64,000 nt of DNA, taken from contig NZ_JAGETY010000001.1 of assembly GCF_017571525.1 (NCBI RefSeq), positions 1 to 64,000 of the forward strand, written 5' to 3'. The position numbers and the translations under genes are program-made. The notes beneath the pieces were generated by a model that saw nothing but the letters and a program-made list of their open reading frames with translations, was not told where the DNA came from and searched no databases. This document shows, one piece after another, positions 43,698-52,550 of this stretch (the first letter of the stretch is position 1; every line of letters begins with the position of its first letter). Source of the DNA: Hymenobacter sp. BT559. GTDB taxonomy: Bacteria > Bacteroidota > Bacteroidia > Cytophagales > Hymenobacteraceae.

Positions 43698-44984
43698 ATG
43701 CGTTTCTTTTCCCCTCGTTTGCTGCTGGCTACTTCGGCCGTGGCGGGCAGCCTGGCGCTACTGGCCAGCAACCCCCACACCCCTAGCGTAGCTCCCGACC
43801 CCGACAATGCCGGCCTGAAGCTGCCCGCCGGCTTCGGAGCGCTCAAAGTGGCCGAAACCGGCGGCCGGGCCCGTCACATCGCCGTCACGCCCCAGGGCAT
43901 TATCTACGTGAAGCTCAACAAGGTGAAGGATGGCAAGGGCATCCTGGAATTGAAGCCGCAGGCCACGGGCAAGGCCACCGTGACGGGCGGCTTCGGCGAC
44001 TACGGCGGCACCGGCATGTACGTGAAAGACGGCTACCTCTACGCCTCTTCCGACCACAACGTGTACCGCTATAAGCTTGATGCCAAGGGCGAAGTAACCG
44101 ACCCTAACAAGGGCGAGCTGCTGGTGCGCGGCCTGAAAGTGGGCAGCCAGCACGAGTCGAAATCCATCGTGCTCGACAATGCCGGCAACCTCTACGTGAA
44201 CATCGGCGCCTACGCCAACGCCTGCCAGGAGCAAGACCGCACGCGCGGCTCGAAGGGCATCCCCAACTGCCCCATTCTGGACTCGGCCGGCGGCATCTGG
44301 CAGTTTAAGGCCAACCAGGCCAACCAGACCTACAAAAACGGCACGCGCTACGCCACCGGCCTGCGCAACGTGGTGGGCCTCGACTGGAACCAGCAAGACA
44401 ACCAGCTCTATGTGATGCAGCACGGCCGCGACCAGCTCGCCGACAACTGGCCGCAGTTTTACAACGAGAAGCAGTCGGCCGTGCTGCCCGCCGAGTGCAT
44501 GTACGCCCTCAAGCAGGGCGACAACGCCGGCTGGCCCTACACCTACTACGACCAGCTGCAGCACAAAATCATGCAGGGCCCCGAGTACGGCGGCGATGGC
44601 AAGAAGGAAGCCACCGGCAACTACCTCGCTCCCGCTGCTGCCTACCCCGGCCACATGGCTCCCGATGGCCTGCTCTTCTACACCGGCACCATGTTCCCGG
44701 CCAAGTACCGCAACGGTGCCTTCATCGCCTTCCACGGCTCCTGGAACCGCGCCCCCGAGCCCCAGGCCGGCTACTACGTGGTGTTTCAGCCCTTCGTGAA
44801 TGGCAAGCCCAGCGGGCAGTGGGAAGTATTTGCCGACAACTTCTCGGGCTCGGCAGCCAAAACGGCCGCTGGCCGCGCCGACCACCGCCCCTGCGGCCTC
44901 GCCCAGGGCCCCGACGGCTCGCTCTACGTAAGCGACGACTCGAAGGGCACCATCTACCGCATCGTGTATAACGCTAAGAAATAA
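43698..44984 (+). CDS. PQQ-dependent sugar (sorbosone-type) dehydrogenase, periplasmic
   Basis: 428 residues with a signal peptide (MRFFSPRLLLATSAVAGSLALL). A six-bladed-propeller sequence follows: LPAGFGALKVAETGGRARHIAVTPQG, YLYASSDHNVYRY, YATGLRNVVGLDWN, YVMQHGRDQLADNWP, FIAFHGSWNRAPEPQAGY and RPCGLAQGPDGSLYVSDDSKGTIYRI. These are typical of the glucose/sorbosone dehydrogenase family (GSDH). It would oxidise a sugar or aldehyde in the periplasm and pass electrons to a cytochrome. The next gene is a c-type cytochrome overlapping it by one base, supporting electron transfer between them. Confidence 0.85.
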   Translation: MRFFSPRLLLATSAVAGSLALLASNPHTPSVAPDPDNAGLKLPAGFGALKVAETGGRARHIAVTPQGIIYVKLNKVKDGKGILELKPQATGKATVTGGFGDYGGTGMYVKDGYLYASSDHNVYRYKLDAKGEVTDPNKGELLVRGLKVGSQHESKSIVLDNAGNLYVNIGAYANACQEQDRTRGSKGIPNCPILDSAGGIWQFKANQANQTYKNGTRYATGLRNVVGLDWNQQDNQLYVMQHGRDQLADNWPQFYNEKQSAVLPAECMYALKQGDNAGWPYTYYDQLQHKIMQGPEYGGDGKKEATGNYLAPAAAYPGHMAPDGLLFYTGTMFPAKYRNGAFIAFHGSWNRAPEPQAGYYVVFQPFVNGKPSGQWEVFADNFSGSAAKTAAGRADHRPCGLAQGPDGSLYVSDDSKGTIYRIVYNAKK

Positions 44985-45436
44985 TGATTTTCAAACAAGC
45001 TTTCCTGGCGCTAGCCCTGGCTGGCGGCGTGCTCTCGCTGCAAGCCCAGCACCGCCCGGCCCCCAAGAAAACCGCCGCCAAAGCCGACCCGGCTATGGCG
45101 GCCTCCATCAAGCGCGGCGCGGTGGTGTATAAGAACGTGTGCATTACCTGCCACCAGGCCGACGGCGGCGGCGTGCCCAACATGAACCCGCCGCTCATCA
45201 AAACCCAGTACGTGCTCGGCGACAAAGCCCGGCTAGCCCACATTGTGCTGGCCGGCCTGGCCGAGCCCATCGAAATCGACGGCAACGACTACAAGCAGCA
45301 CATGCCCGCCCAGAACTACCTCACCGACCAGCAGGTGGCCGACGTGCTCACCTACGTGCGCAACAGCTTCGGCAACAAGGCCAGCGCCGTGCAGGTAGCC
45401 GAGGTGAAAGCCGTGCGCGCTACGCTACCTAAGTAA
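44984..45436 (+). CDS. c-type cytochrome
   Basis: 150 residues. Signal peptide through GVLSLQAQ; single haem site CITCH with a later Met ligand candidate in QHMPAQN. Class I cytochrome c domain of ~90 residues. The ATG overlaps the stop of the dehydrogenase (TAATG), so the two are translationally coupled and likely form a redox pair. Confidence 0.92.
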   Translation: MIFKQAFLALALAGGVLSLQAQHRPAPKKTAAKADPAMAASIKRGAVVYKNVCITCHQADGGGVPNMNPPLIKTQYVLGDKARLAHIVLAGLAEPIEIDGNDYKQHMPAQNYLTDQQVADVLTYVRNSFGNKASAVQVAEVKAVRATLPK

Positions 45437-45489
45437 CTGCTGCTAAACCCTTACACGCGGCGGCTCCGGTAGGCGGGGCCGCCGCGTTG

Positions 45490-45497
45490 TAGTTTTG
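45490..45497 (+). promoter_or_regulatory. -7 element before the SRPBCC-like gene
   Basis: TAGTTTTG, 42 bp upstream of the ATG at 45540. A GC-rich inverted repeat (GGCGGC..GCCGCC, about 45459-45485) just before it probably ends the cytochrome transcript. Confidence 0.5.
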
Positions 45498-45539
45498 GGC
45501 AAAACGGTCAGAGTTACCGCTATACCTGTTTGCTGCTAA

Positions 45540-46526
45540 ATGATTACGCCACAGCGTCGGCCTTACTTCTACTCTATCGGCATTGGGTTATTATACGCGC
45601 TCATCGCGCGCTTTGTATTTGACCGCCATCTTATCCCTCATAACGATTTTCTGCTTTCTGTGAGCTTTCTACTGCTCACACCGATTGCGCTCGGGGCTGT
45701 TTCGGCCCACTTTACGCCTGATGAGGCGAGCGACTCCTGGCGTAGCTATTGGGCACCCTTCCTGAATACATTGCTGTTCTTGACAACTGCCCTAATTTTT
45801 CATTTAGAGGGGATGATTTGCGTCATCATTCTTTTCCCGTTGTTTCTGGGGCTAGGGCCGGTTGGGGTAATGTTTTACGATATTTTCGCCAAGCCCCGTT
45901 CCGACTCGCGCAATAAAACGCTGGTAGTAGCCGCATTTGCCTTGCTGCCTTTCGTGGCGGCGCCACTTGAAAACCAATTTACTACGCCCGACAATTATCA
46001 TCGGGTTGAGAACTCGGTGGTTATCGCTGCGCCAGCGCCAATAGTCTGGCAGCACATTATCCGCGTCGCACCCATTCAGGCGGCCGACCTGGGCCCCAGC
46101 TTTATTGATGCTATTGGCTTTCCCCGGCCTGTCGAAGCTACGCTTACCCACGAGGGGCTAGGCGGCGTGCGGCACGCCACGTTTGAGCACGGCGTTGAGT
46201 TTATCGAAACCGTAGACGACTGGCAGCCGCTACGACGACTGTCGTTTGGCATTGAGCCCAATACGGCCACCATCCCACCCACGACCTTTGATGAACACGT
46301 GACAGTAGGCGGCAGGTTTTTCGACGTGCTGCGCGGCACCTACGAGCTTCAGCCCGCTGGCCCTGGCCGCACCCGGCTTGTACTCTACAGCCAGCAGCGC
46401 GTCAGCACCAACCTCAATTGGTATGCTAGTCTCTGGACCGATTTTGTGATGAGCGAGATTCAACAGCGCATTCTCACGGTGCTTCGGCACCGGTGCGAAG
46501 CGTCAGCGGCGATAGTGGCAAGGTAA
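45540..46526 (+). CDS. Membrane protein with C-terminal SRPBCC-like domain
   Basis: 328 residues. About four N-terminal membrane segments (residues 12-30, 40-58, 68-105, 128-145), then a ~165-residue soluble domain beginning NSVVIAAPAPIVWQHIIRV. This is the usual start of a START/SRPBCC (polyketide cyclase-like) ligand-binding fold, and it ends with a long C-terminal helix. Ligand unknown. No operon partner. Confidence 0.7.
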   Translation: MITPQRRPYFYSIGIGLLYALIARFVFDRHLIPHNDFLLSVSFLLLTPIALGAVSAHFTPDEASDSWRSYWAPFLNTLLFLTTALIFHLEGMICVIILFPLFLGLGPVGVMFYDIFAKPRSDSRNKTLVVAAFALLPFVAAPLENQFTTPDNYHRVENSVVIAAPAPIVWQHIIRVAPIQAADLGPSFIDAIGFPRPVEATLTHEGLGGVRHATFEHGVEFIETVDDWQPLRRLSFGIEPNTATIPPTTFDEHVTVGGRFFDVLRGTYELQPAGPGRTRLVLYSQQRVSTNLNWYASLWTDFVMSEIQQRILTVLRHRCEASAAIVAR

Positions 46527-46621
46527 GCAGTTGGCTCCTGGCTGCTTGTCGGCGGGCCTAGCCACGCCAGAACTCCCCGAGGCTTTCCGCGTACATTTTG
46601 GCTAGCCTTATTACTCAGCTT

Positions 46622-46885
46622 ATGAAAACGACGATTCTGCTAGCACTCATTCTCAGCAGCGCTACGCTCGCCCACGCCCAAACTACCCCTAGCTCCACCC
46701 CCGCCGCTGGCGCTGCCCAGGCTGCTTCGGGCACCAAAAACGTGGGCAGCGACCGCGCCGACGCGCCCCAGGCGCCGGGCATGCAGGCGGCGCCCATCTC
46801 ATCGGGGCGCCTGCACAGCACCAAAGCCCACACCCGGCGCGGCGCCCGCAAGGCGACTAGCCGGACGATGGCGCCCAAACAATAA
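46622..46885 (+). CDS. Small secreted Ala/Ser/Arg-rich protein
   Basis: 87 residues. Signal peptide MKTTILLALILSSATLAHAQ; the mature part is low-complexity and basic, ending TRRGARKATSRTMAPKQ. No family recognised. Similar in style to the small secreted proteins at 53473 and 54001, though without their His tails. ATG 46622 gives the clean signal peptide. Confidence 0.55.
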   Translation: MKTTILLALILSSATLAHAQTTPSSTPAAGAAQAASGTKNVGSDRADAPQAPGMQAAPISSGRLHSTKAHTRRGARKATSRTMAPKQ

Positions 46886-46962
46886 GCACCGTCGAAGCTA
46901 GCCGATAACCTTTTGCCGCGTCCGAGCTTTTAAAAGCCGTATTCACTCCGCAGTTTTCAGCT

Positions 46963-47844
46963 ATGGCCGGTTCCGAATTTCGCCGCGTTTTTCAGGTTAT
47001 TGATGGCAACAAGAAGCTCGTCGGCGACGGCTTCGACGTGACCAGCCCCATGCCGGGGCCGCGCATCCGGCAGCTCAGCCCCTACCTGCTCATCGACCAC
47101 ATCGGGCCGATGCAGATAGCGCCTACCGACACGCCGCTCGGGTCGCCGCCCCATCCGCACCGCGGCTTCGAGACGGTTACCGTTGTGTACGATGGCTACC
47201 TGGCCCACCGCGACACGGCCGGCCACGATGGCACCATTGGCCCCGGCGATGTGCAGTGGATGACCGCCGGCGCCGGCCTGCGCCATGCCGAGATGTACGA
47301 CCGCGACTTTGCCCGGCGCGGCGGCAAACTCGAATTGCTTCAGCTCTGGGTGAACGTGCCCAAGGCCGACAAGCTGGTGCCGCCCAAGTATCAGGAGCTG
47401 CGCGCCGCCAGTATCCCCAGCGTGCCGGTGCCGGGCGGCCAGGGCAGCATTCGGGTCATTGCGGGCAGCTACGGCGGGGCCACTGGCCCGGCCAGCACGT
47501 TTTCGCCGCTCACGCTGCTCGACTTACAGCTAACGAAGGGCGATGACTTTGCGCTGACGCTGCCCGCGGCCTACAACGTGGGCCTCTACGTGGCGCGCGG
47601 CGCGGTGCTGGTAAACGGCGACCGCCCCGCCAAAACGCAGCAGCTCGTAGTGCTGGGCTGGAACTCGACCGATGTACAACTCACGGCTTCCGAAGACAGC
47701 CTCGTGCTGGTGCTGGCCGGCGCACCTATCGAAGAGCCCCTAGCCACCTATGGCCCCTTCGTGATGAACACGAATGAGGAGTTGATGCAGGCCATCGCCG
47801 ACTTTGAGAGCGGCAACATGGGCAAGTTTCCGGAGGACGAGTAG
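46963..47844 (+). CDS. Pirin family protein
   Basis: 293 residues. N-terminal cupin motif PPHPHRGFETVTVVYDG and TAGAGLRHAEMYD carry the metal-binding His/His and His/Glu set of pirins. The C-terminal cupin (~175-280) includes YVARGAVLVNG. Pirins bind iron and act as redox-dependent cofactors or quercetinase-like dioxygenases; which applies here is unknown. Cytoplasmic. Confidence 0.9.
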   Translation: MAGSEFRRVFQVIDGNKKLVGDGFDVTSPMPGPRIRQLSPYLLIDHIGPMQIAPTDTPLGSPPHPHRGFETVTVVYDGYLAHRDTAGHDGTIGPGDVQWMTAGAGLRHAEMYDRDFARRGGKLELLQLWVNVPKADKLVPPKYQELRAASIPSVPVPGGQGSIRVIAGSYGGATGPASTFSPLTLLDLQLTKGDDFALTLPAAYNVGLYVARGAVLVNGDRPAKTQQLVVLGWNSTDVQLTASEDSLVLVLAGAPIEEPLATYGPFVMNTNEELMQAIADFESGNMGKFPEDE

Positions 47845-48008
47845 GGCTAGCGGCCTCTTTTAATCAGATACAAAACCCCGTCTGGCATGCTGACGGCGTT
47901 TGTAAGAGCATACGTCAAAATACTTTAAGCCAAAGCAGGAAAGTAAGCTGAACGTAACACCGCTAGCTCCACAGCGGTATGTGTAGCAAGCCTTTCCGCC
48001 ACTTCCCT

Positions 48009-49169
48009 ATGCCCGACTTGTTGACTTCCGATACCTCGCGCCGCGAGTTTATGCGCACGCTTTCGCTGGGGGCTGGGGCCTCGCTGCTGGGTGCCTCGGC
48101 GCTGGCTAGCCCTCTCGACTGGCTGGCGCCCGAGCGCAAGCTGGGCGTGGCGCTGGTGGGCCTCGGCAACTATAGCACCGGTCAGCTAGCCCCCGCTTTG
48201 CAGCAAACGAAGTATTGCCAGCTGGCAGGCGTGGTTACAGGCTCGCCGGCCAAGGCGGCCCAGTGGCAAAAGCAGTATGGCATTCCGGCCAAGAACTGCT
48301 ACGACTACCAGACGTTTGACCGCATCATCGACAACCCGGCCATCGACATTGTGTACGTGGTGCTGCCCAATGCCCTGCATGCCGAGTACGTGGTGCGGGC
48401 GGCACAGGCCGGCAAGCACGTCATCTGCGAAAAGCCGATGGCAACTTCGGTAGCCGATGCCCGGCGCATGATTGCGGCCATGCAGAAGGCTGGCAAGAAA
48501 TTCAGCGTCGGCTACCGACTGCACTTCGAGCCGCACAACCAGGCCATGATGCGCCTGGGCCAGACACAGGCCTACGGCAAAATCACCCACCTGGCAGCCG
48601 ACAACGGCTTCCGGTTTGGCAGCGGCGGCACGCCCTGGCGCCTCAATAAAAAGCTTAGCGGCGGCGGCCCGCTCATGGATATGGGCATTTACTGCCTGCA
48701 AGGCTGCCTCTATACCAAGGGCCAGGTGCCGGTTTCGGTCACGGCCAAATTCACGCCCGAAACGGGCACCGGCATTTTTAAAGAAGTAGAAGCTGGCCTG
48801 AACTGGCAGCTGCGCTTCGCCGACGGCTCGGTGGCCGACTGCCGCACCAGCTACACCGAAAATGTGAGCCGCCTGCGCGCCGAAACCGCCAATGGGTGGT
48901 TTGAGCTCGAGCCAGCTTTCGGCTACGGCGGGCTAGCGGGCCGCACCAGCAAAAACGACGGCCTGCTCAACCTGCCCAACATCAACCAGCAAGCCGCCCA
49001 GCTAGACGACTTCGCCCAGTGCGTACTGCTGAACAAGCCCACCCGCGTGCCCGGCGAAATGGGCCTGCGCGATGTGCAATTGCTGGAAGCCATTTACCGC
49101 GCCGCCGAAACCGGCCAGTCGGCAGCTACTACGGATGTAGTACAGCTTATTGACCGAGTAAAGCCTTAG
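48009..49169 (+). CDS. Gfo/Idh/MocA family oxidoreductase with Tat signal
   Basis: 386 residues. Tat-type start with SRREFMRTLSLGAGASLLGASALA. NAD(P)-binding VALVGLGNYS; signature HVICEKPMATS with the catalytic Lys. The C-terminal GFO/IDH domain includes GGGPLMDMGIYCLQ. It resembles periplasmic glucose-fructose-oxidoreductase-type enzymes that carry NADP through the Tat system. An in-frame start at 47979 is rejected in favour of ATG 48009. Monocistronic. Confidence 0.9.
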   Translation: MPDLLTSDTSRREFMRTLSLGAGASLLGASALASPLDWLAPERKLGVALVGLGNYSTGQLAPALQQTKYCQLAGVVTGSPAKAAQWQKQYGIPAKNCYDYQTFDRIIDNPAIDIVYVVLPNALHAEYVVRAAQAGKHVICEKPMATSVADARRMIAAMQKAGKKFSVGYRLHFEPHNQAMMRLGQTQAYGKITHLAADNGFRFGSGGTPWRLNKKLSGGGPLMDMGIYCLQGCLYTKGQVPVSVTAKFTPETGTGIFKEVEAGLNWQLRFADGSVADCRTSYTENVSRLRAETANGWFELEPAFGYGGLAGRTSKNDGLLNLPNINQQAAQLDDFAQCVLLNKPTRVPGEMGLRDVQLLEAIYRAAETGQSAATTDVVQLIDRVKP

Positions 49170-49375
49170 CAGAATCTAACCACGATACTTAGCGCTTAAA
49201 TAAATTATTGGAATTTTTATAAAAAAAGCCTCCATAAAAATGAATGCTTTTTTTATTAGCGCATTTAAGTAATCTTGCTAGGATACAAGTGAAATAAAGT
49301 TTTTATTTGCTGAATAATACAGTTGTCCAATTTATTAATTTGCCCACAGCAAAGCTTCATTCTTAAATTAGCCAA

Positions 49376-49711
49376 ATGCAATCGCATATTAGTACAAGTC
49401 CAGGCCTTATTAGCTCGTTTTCGAGAAAGCTGCTAGCTTATGCTACACAGCATGAACACAATGCAAGCTTAAACTTTGCAAACAAGCATTCAGGTAGCGC
49501 TAGCAATAAGTGTGAACGGCTGGCCTGGCAAAAAATAAATTGCGTGGAAACAGGCTCTTTGGAAGCTAGTATAGCCGTGTCGGCTAAGGCCTCCTTGGAC
49601 GTGTTTTTGACAACCTTACAGCAGGAGCTCCATTACGAATATCGCTTTCAAAGGGCAACTCCTACCGCGGACTGGAAGCTCGTGCAAAGCTGGAGCCCCA
49701 CCGACTATTAA
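49376..49711 (+). CDS. Hypothetical protein, AT-rich gene
   Basis: 111 residues without signal peptide or membrane helix. The C-terminal half (SLEASIAVSAKASLDVFLTTLQQELHYEYRFQ) looks helical and protein-like. No family recognised. The gene and its ~200-bp upstream region are much more AT-rich than neighbours. A TTAATTTG element at 49335-49342 may be the promoter. It ends 3 bp before the convergent DUF4136 gene. Confidence 0.5.
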   Translation: MQSHISTSPGLISSFSRKLLAYATQHEHNASLNFANKHSGSASNKCERLAWQKINCVETGSLEASIAVSAKASLDVFLTTLQQELHYEYRFQRATPTADWKLVQSWSPTDY

Positions 49712-49714
49712 GGC

Positions 49715-50281
49715 CTAGCGGGCCGGCACCGGAAACTTCAAAAACACGTCGGCTACGCCTTTGTCAATCTGCTTGGCAGCCTTGGCAGGCGCCCGCGATA
49801 AGATGGCCGACGTGGTGCCCTGCCACACCAGTTCCTTGCGGGCGGCATCGACCAGGTCGATGGTGGCGGTGCCTTCCTGGTACTGGCCCACCGGAATGTC
49901 GCCGGCCTCCCAGTGGTAATTGCGCTGCCCGATGTAGTAGGGCGCACCATCGGTCCGGAAGTTGGCCTGGCGGGTTTGGGTGCGCGTTTCGGTCACCATG
50001 CCAATATTTACCCACAGGTCGGGCCGGGCGGCTTTCTGAAAGCCACGGGCTTCCAGTTGGCGCGTCACGGCGCGCTTGAGGTCGAAGATGTTGGAGCCCG
50101 AGTTTATGAATGCCGAGTCGTTGCGTGCCGTCTCGTCCATAAAGTTATAAGTATGGTAGCGCGACAGGTCTACGCCGGGGCGGCCATCAACCCGGGTTGT
50201 GGCCTGCTCCGATGAGCAGCCGGCTAACCCTAGCGCGAGCAGCGGCCAATACTTTTTTACAAACGGGCGAAGCACGGGCAT
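49715..50281 (-). CDS. DUF4136 family lipoprotein
   Basis: 188 residues. Lipobox GLAGC (Cys22). Family pattern: GVDLSRYHTYNFMDE ... NIFDLKRAVTRQLEARGFQKAARPDLWVNIGMV ... YQEGTATIDLVDAARKELVWQGT ... IDKGVADVFLKFP. DUF4136 proteins are outer-membrane-associated lipoproteins of unknown function. Its start is 100 bp downstream of the histidine kinase stop, on the same strand. Confidence 0.9.
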   Translation of the reverse strand: MPVLRPFVKKYWPLLALGLAGCSSEQATTRVDGRPGVDLSRYHTYNFMDETARNDSAFINSGSNIFDLKRAVTRQLEARGFQKAARPDLWVNIGMVTETRTQTRQANFRTDGAPYYIGQRNYHWEAGDIPVGQYQEGTATIDLVDAARKELVWQGTTSAILSRAPAKAAKQIDKGVADVFLKFPVPAR

Positions 50282-50381
50282 AAGCTACAGTTTATTAGCA
50301 ACAGCAGGCTGCTAAGTCTTTTTTATACGCACCGCCGCCGTCGCGTGTTGGGAAGCAGGAACTACGGGCCGCCCAGACGCC

Positions 50382-51755
50382 CTAGGCTGGCGGAAATACC
50401 ACCCGAAACGAGGTACCCAGGCCTTCTATCGAGTTGACTTCTACTTCAAGGCGGTGCAGCTCGGCAATGGTTTTGACGATGGAGAGCCCCAGGCCGTAGG
50501 AGTCGGCATCGGCTGCGGCACCCTTGTTGAAGCGCCGAAAAAGGGTGGCTAGCCGCTCGCTGGCAATGCCCAGGCCGGTATCGCGCACTTCGAGCTCGTA
50601 GCGGCCATCGGGGGCGGGGCGGTAGCCGCCGCGCACCAGTACGTCGCCGCCAGGGCGGTTGTACTTGAGGGCGTTGTTGACGAGGTTGAAGAGCAGCGTA
50701 AATAGCAGGCCACGATTGGCTCCATTTAACTGATAGTCAGGCTCTACCTGTTGGTCGAGGCGCAGCTCCAGCACGGCCAGCCGCTCCTGAGCCTCGTCGG
50801 CCACCTCGGCCACCAGGGCAGCCACCGACACGGTATCGGTGCGCTCAAACTGGTCATTTTCAATCTTTGAGATGAGCAGCAAGGACTTGATAATGGCCCG
50901 CAGGCGGTACACCGTGCGCTGCGACTCTACCACGCGCAGCTGGTTTTCCTCGCTCAGGGCCTCGTCGCCGAGCATGTTGTCGAGGCGGTATTGCAGCGTG
51001 GCCAGGGGCGTGAGCAGCTCGTGCGAGGCATCGGCGATAAACTTGCGCTCCTTCTCAAACGAGAGGCGCACGGTGGTCATCATCTCGCGCAGGCTCTGGT
51101 CGAGGTAGCGAAAGTCGTCGGTGCTGGTGCCAATGGGGTCGAAGTTGAACGCCGCCGGGTGGCGCACATCGCGCAGCCGCCGCCGGATAATGGTGCGCAG
51201 CGGCTCGACCAGGTAGCGAAAAAACGCCAGGTCGGCCAGGGTAGTGAGCCCCACGGCCACCACCAAAATGAAAAAAGCGTAGCGCCGAAAGTTGCGCTCG
51301 GTTTCGCCGATGCTGCCCACGCTGCGCCCTATTTCGAGCAAGTAGTGGCGACCCTGCTGGGCAAAGGAGTAGCTCAGCACGCGGTAAGTCACAATCTCGT
51401 CTTCCACGGCCCGCTTCGAGTCCTCAATCACGTTGATATTAGGGCCGGGCGGAATCTCTTCGAGCGAGATAAACTCCTCCTTGAGCAGGTTGTAGCTGCC
51501 GTATGATTTTTGCCCGCGCTCGATAAACGCCGACACACCCTGGCGGTACACTAGGCGCAACACCTTGTCTTTGGTCTGGGCCAGCCGCTGGTCGGTGGTG
51601 AGCAGGGCTAGCCGGCTCATCGTTCCCGGCAGCACGCCCACCAGCAGCAGCACAATGGCCACCCGCGACAGGGCGTTGAACAACGAAAACTTGGTGCTGA
51701 GCCGCAACGCCGGGACGAAGTAAGAGTTGAGTACGAAACCGGCCGCAAGTTGCAC
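50382..51755 (-). CDS. Sensor histidine kinase
   Basis: 457 residues. Membrane helices at about 27-48 and 160-180 enclose a ~110-residue periplasmic sensor region. A HAMP-like segment (VEPLRTIIRRRLRDVRH) leads to the H-box FIADASHELLTPLATLQYRL (phosphorylated His), N-box LVNNALKYN, G1 DTGLGIA and G2 GLGLSIV. The start is GTG 51755, 29 bp after the response-regulator gene. It phosphorylates the adjacent regulator; the ligand is unknown, but the operon also carries exported proteins. Confidence 0.9.
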   Translation of the reverse strand: MQLAAGFVLNSYFVPALRLSTKFSLFNALSRVAIVLLLVGVLPGTMSRLALLTTDQRLAQTKDKVLRLVYRQGVSAFIERGQKSYGSYNLLKEEFISLEEIPPGPNINVIEDSKRAVEDEIVTYRVLSYSFAQQGRHYLLEIGRSVGSIGETERNFRRYAFFILVVAVGLTTLADLAFFRYLVEPLRTIIRRRLRDVRHPAAFNFDPIGTSTDDFRYLDQSLREMMTTVRLSFEKERKFIADASHELLTPLATLQYRLDNMLGDEALSEENQLRVVESQRTVYRLRAIIKSLLLISKIENDQFERTDTVSVAALVAEVADEAQERLAVLELRLDQQVEPDYQLNGANRGLLFTLLFNLVNNALKYNRPGGDVLVRGGYRPAPDGRYELEVRDTGLGIASERLATLFRRFNKGAAADADSYGLGLSIVKTIAELHRLEVEVNSIEGLGTSFRVVFPPA

Positions 51756-51784
51756 CCCGCACCGGCAACCGAGCGGCCCCGCGC

Positions 51785-52462
51785 CTACTTGAGCGTAGCG
51801 CGGTAGCCGAGCCCGCGCACCGTTTCGAGCCAGTCGGTGCTGGCAAAGCGGCCGAGCTTTTTGCGCAGGTTTTTGATGTGGGCGTCGATGTAGTTGGAGT
51901 CAAAGCCCGTGTCGGGCAAATTGCCCCAGATGTGCTCGCTCAGCTGCAGGCGCGTGAGCACGCGGTTGCGGTTGAGCACCAGGTAAGCCAGCACATCAAA
52001 CTCTTTGAGCGACAAGGTAATCAGCTCGCCTTGGTGCAGTACCCGGCGGCTTTGCACATCCAGCTCAAACTCGCCCATCGGCACCAGCGGCTTGCTCAGG
52101 CCAAAGCGCCGCCGCGTGATGGCGTGCATACGGGCCAGCAGCTCGGGCAGCGAAAACGGCTTGGCCAGGTAGTCATCGGCGCCCATCTCCAGCCCCCGGA
52201 TGCGGTCTTCCACGGCGCCGCGCGCCGTGAGAATGATGATGGCCGCCGCCAGCCCATTCTCCTTAAACTCGGCCAGCAGGGCTAGCCCGTCGGTATCGGG
52301 CAGGCCCAGGTCGAGCAAGATAAAATCGAAGGGCATATCGGCCGTGGCCTGGCTGGCATCCTGACCATTGCGGGCCACGGTGCAGGCAAAGCCGTGCTGG
52401 TGCAGGAAAAACGCCAGCTCCTTGGCCAGCGCCCGCTCGTCTTCTATTAGCAATACGGTCAC
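51785..52462 (-). CDS. OmpR-family response regulator
   Basis: 225 residues. Receiver domain with acidic pocket EDE (residues 7-9), phospho-Asp in LLDLGLPDTDG, Thr in ILTARG and Lys in AKPFSLPEL. C-terminal winged helix (LSLKEFDVLAYLVLNRNRVLTR ... NYIDAHIKNLRKKL ... VRGLGYR). It pairs with the kinase immediately downstream and lies 88 bp downstream of the outer-membrane protein gene on the same strand. Confidence 0.93.
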   Translation of the reverse strand: MTVLLIEDERALAKELAFFLHQHGFACTVARNGQDASQATADMPFDFILLDLGLPDTDGLALLAEFKENGLAAAIIILTARGAVEDRIRGLEMGADDYLAKPFSLPELLARMHAITRRRFGLSKPLVPMGEFELDVQSRRVLHQGELITLSLKEFDVLAYLVLNRNRVLTRLQLSEHIWGNLPDTGFDSNYIDAHIKNLRKKLGRFASTDWLETVRGLGYRATLK

Positions 52463-52550
52463 GAAGCAGAAAGTAAAATCAGGTAATCAGTCTTATCACT
52501 AGCGAGTTGGCGCAAGGCATCTTTCAATGAGCGGGCTAGGGCCGCCGGGC

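Noticed and set aside
43758..44885. 375-residue minus-strand open frame
   Set aside because: Antisense shadow of the PQQ-type dehydrogenase.
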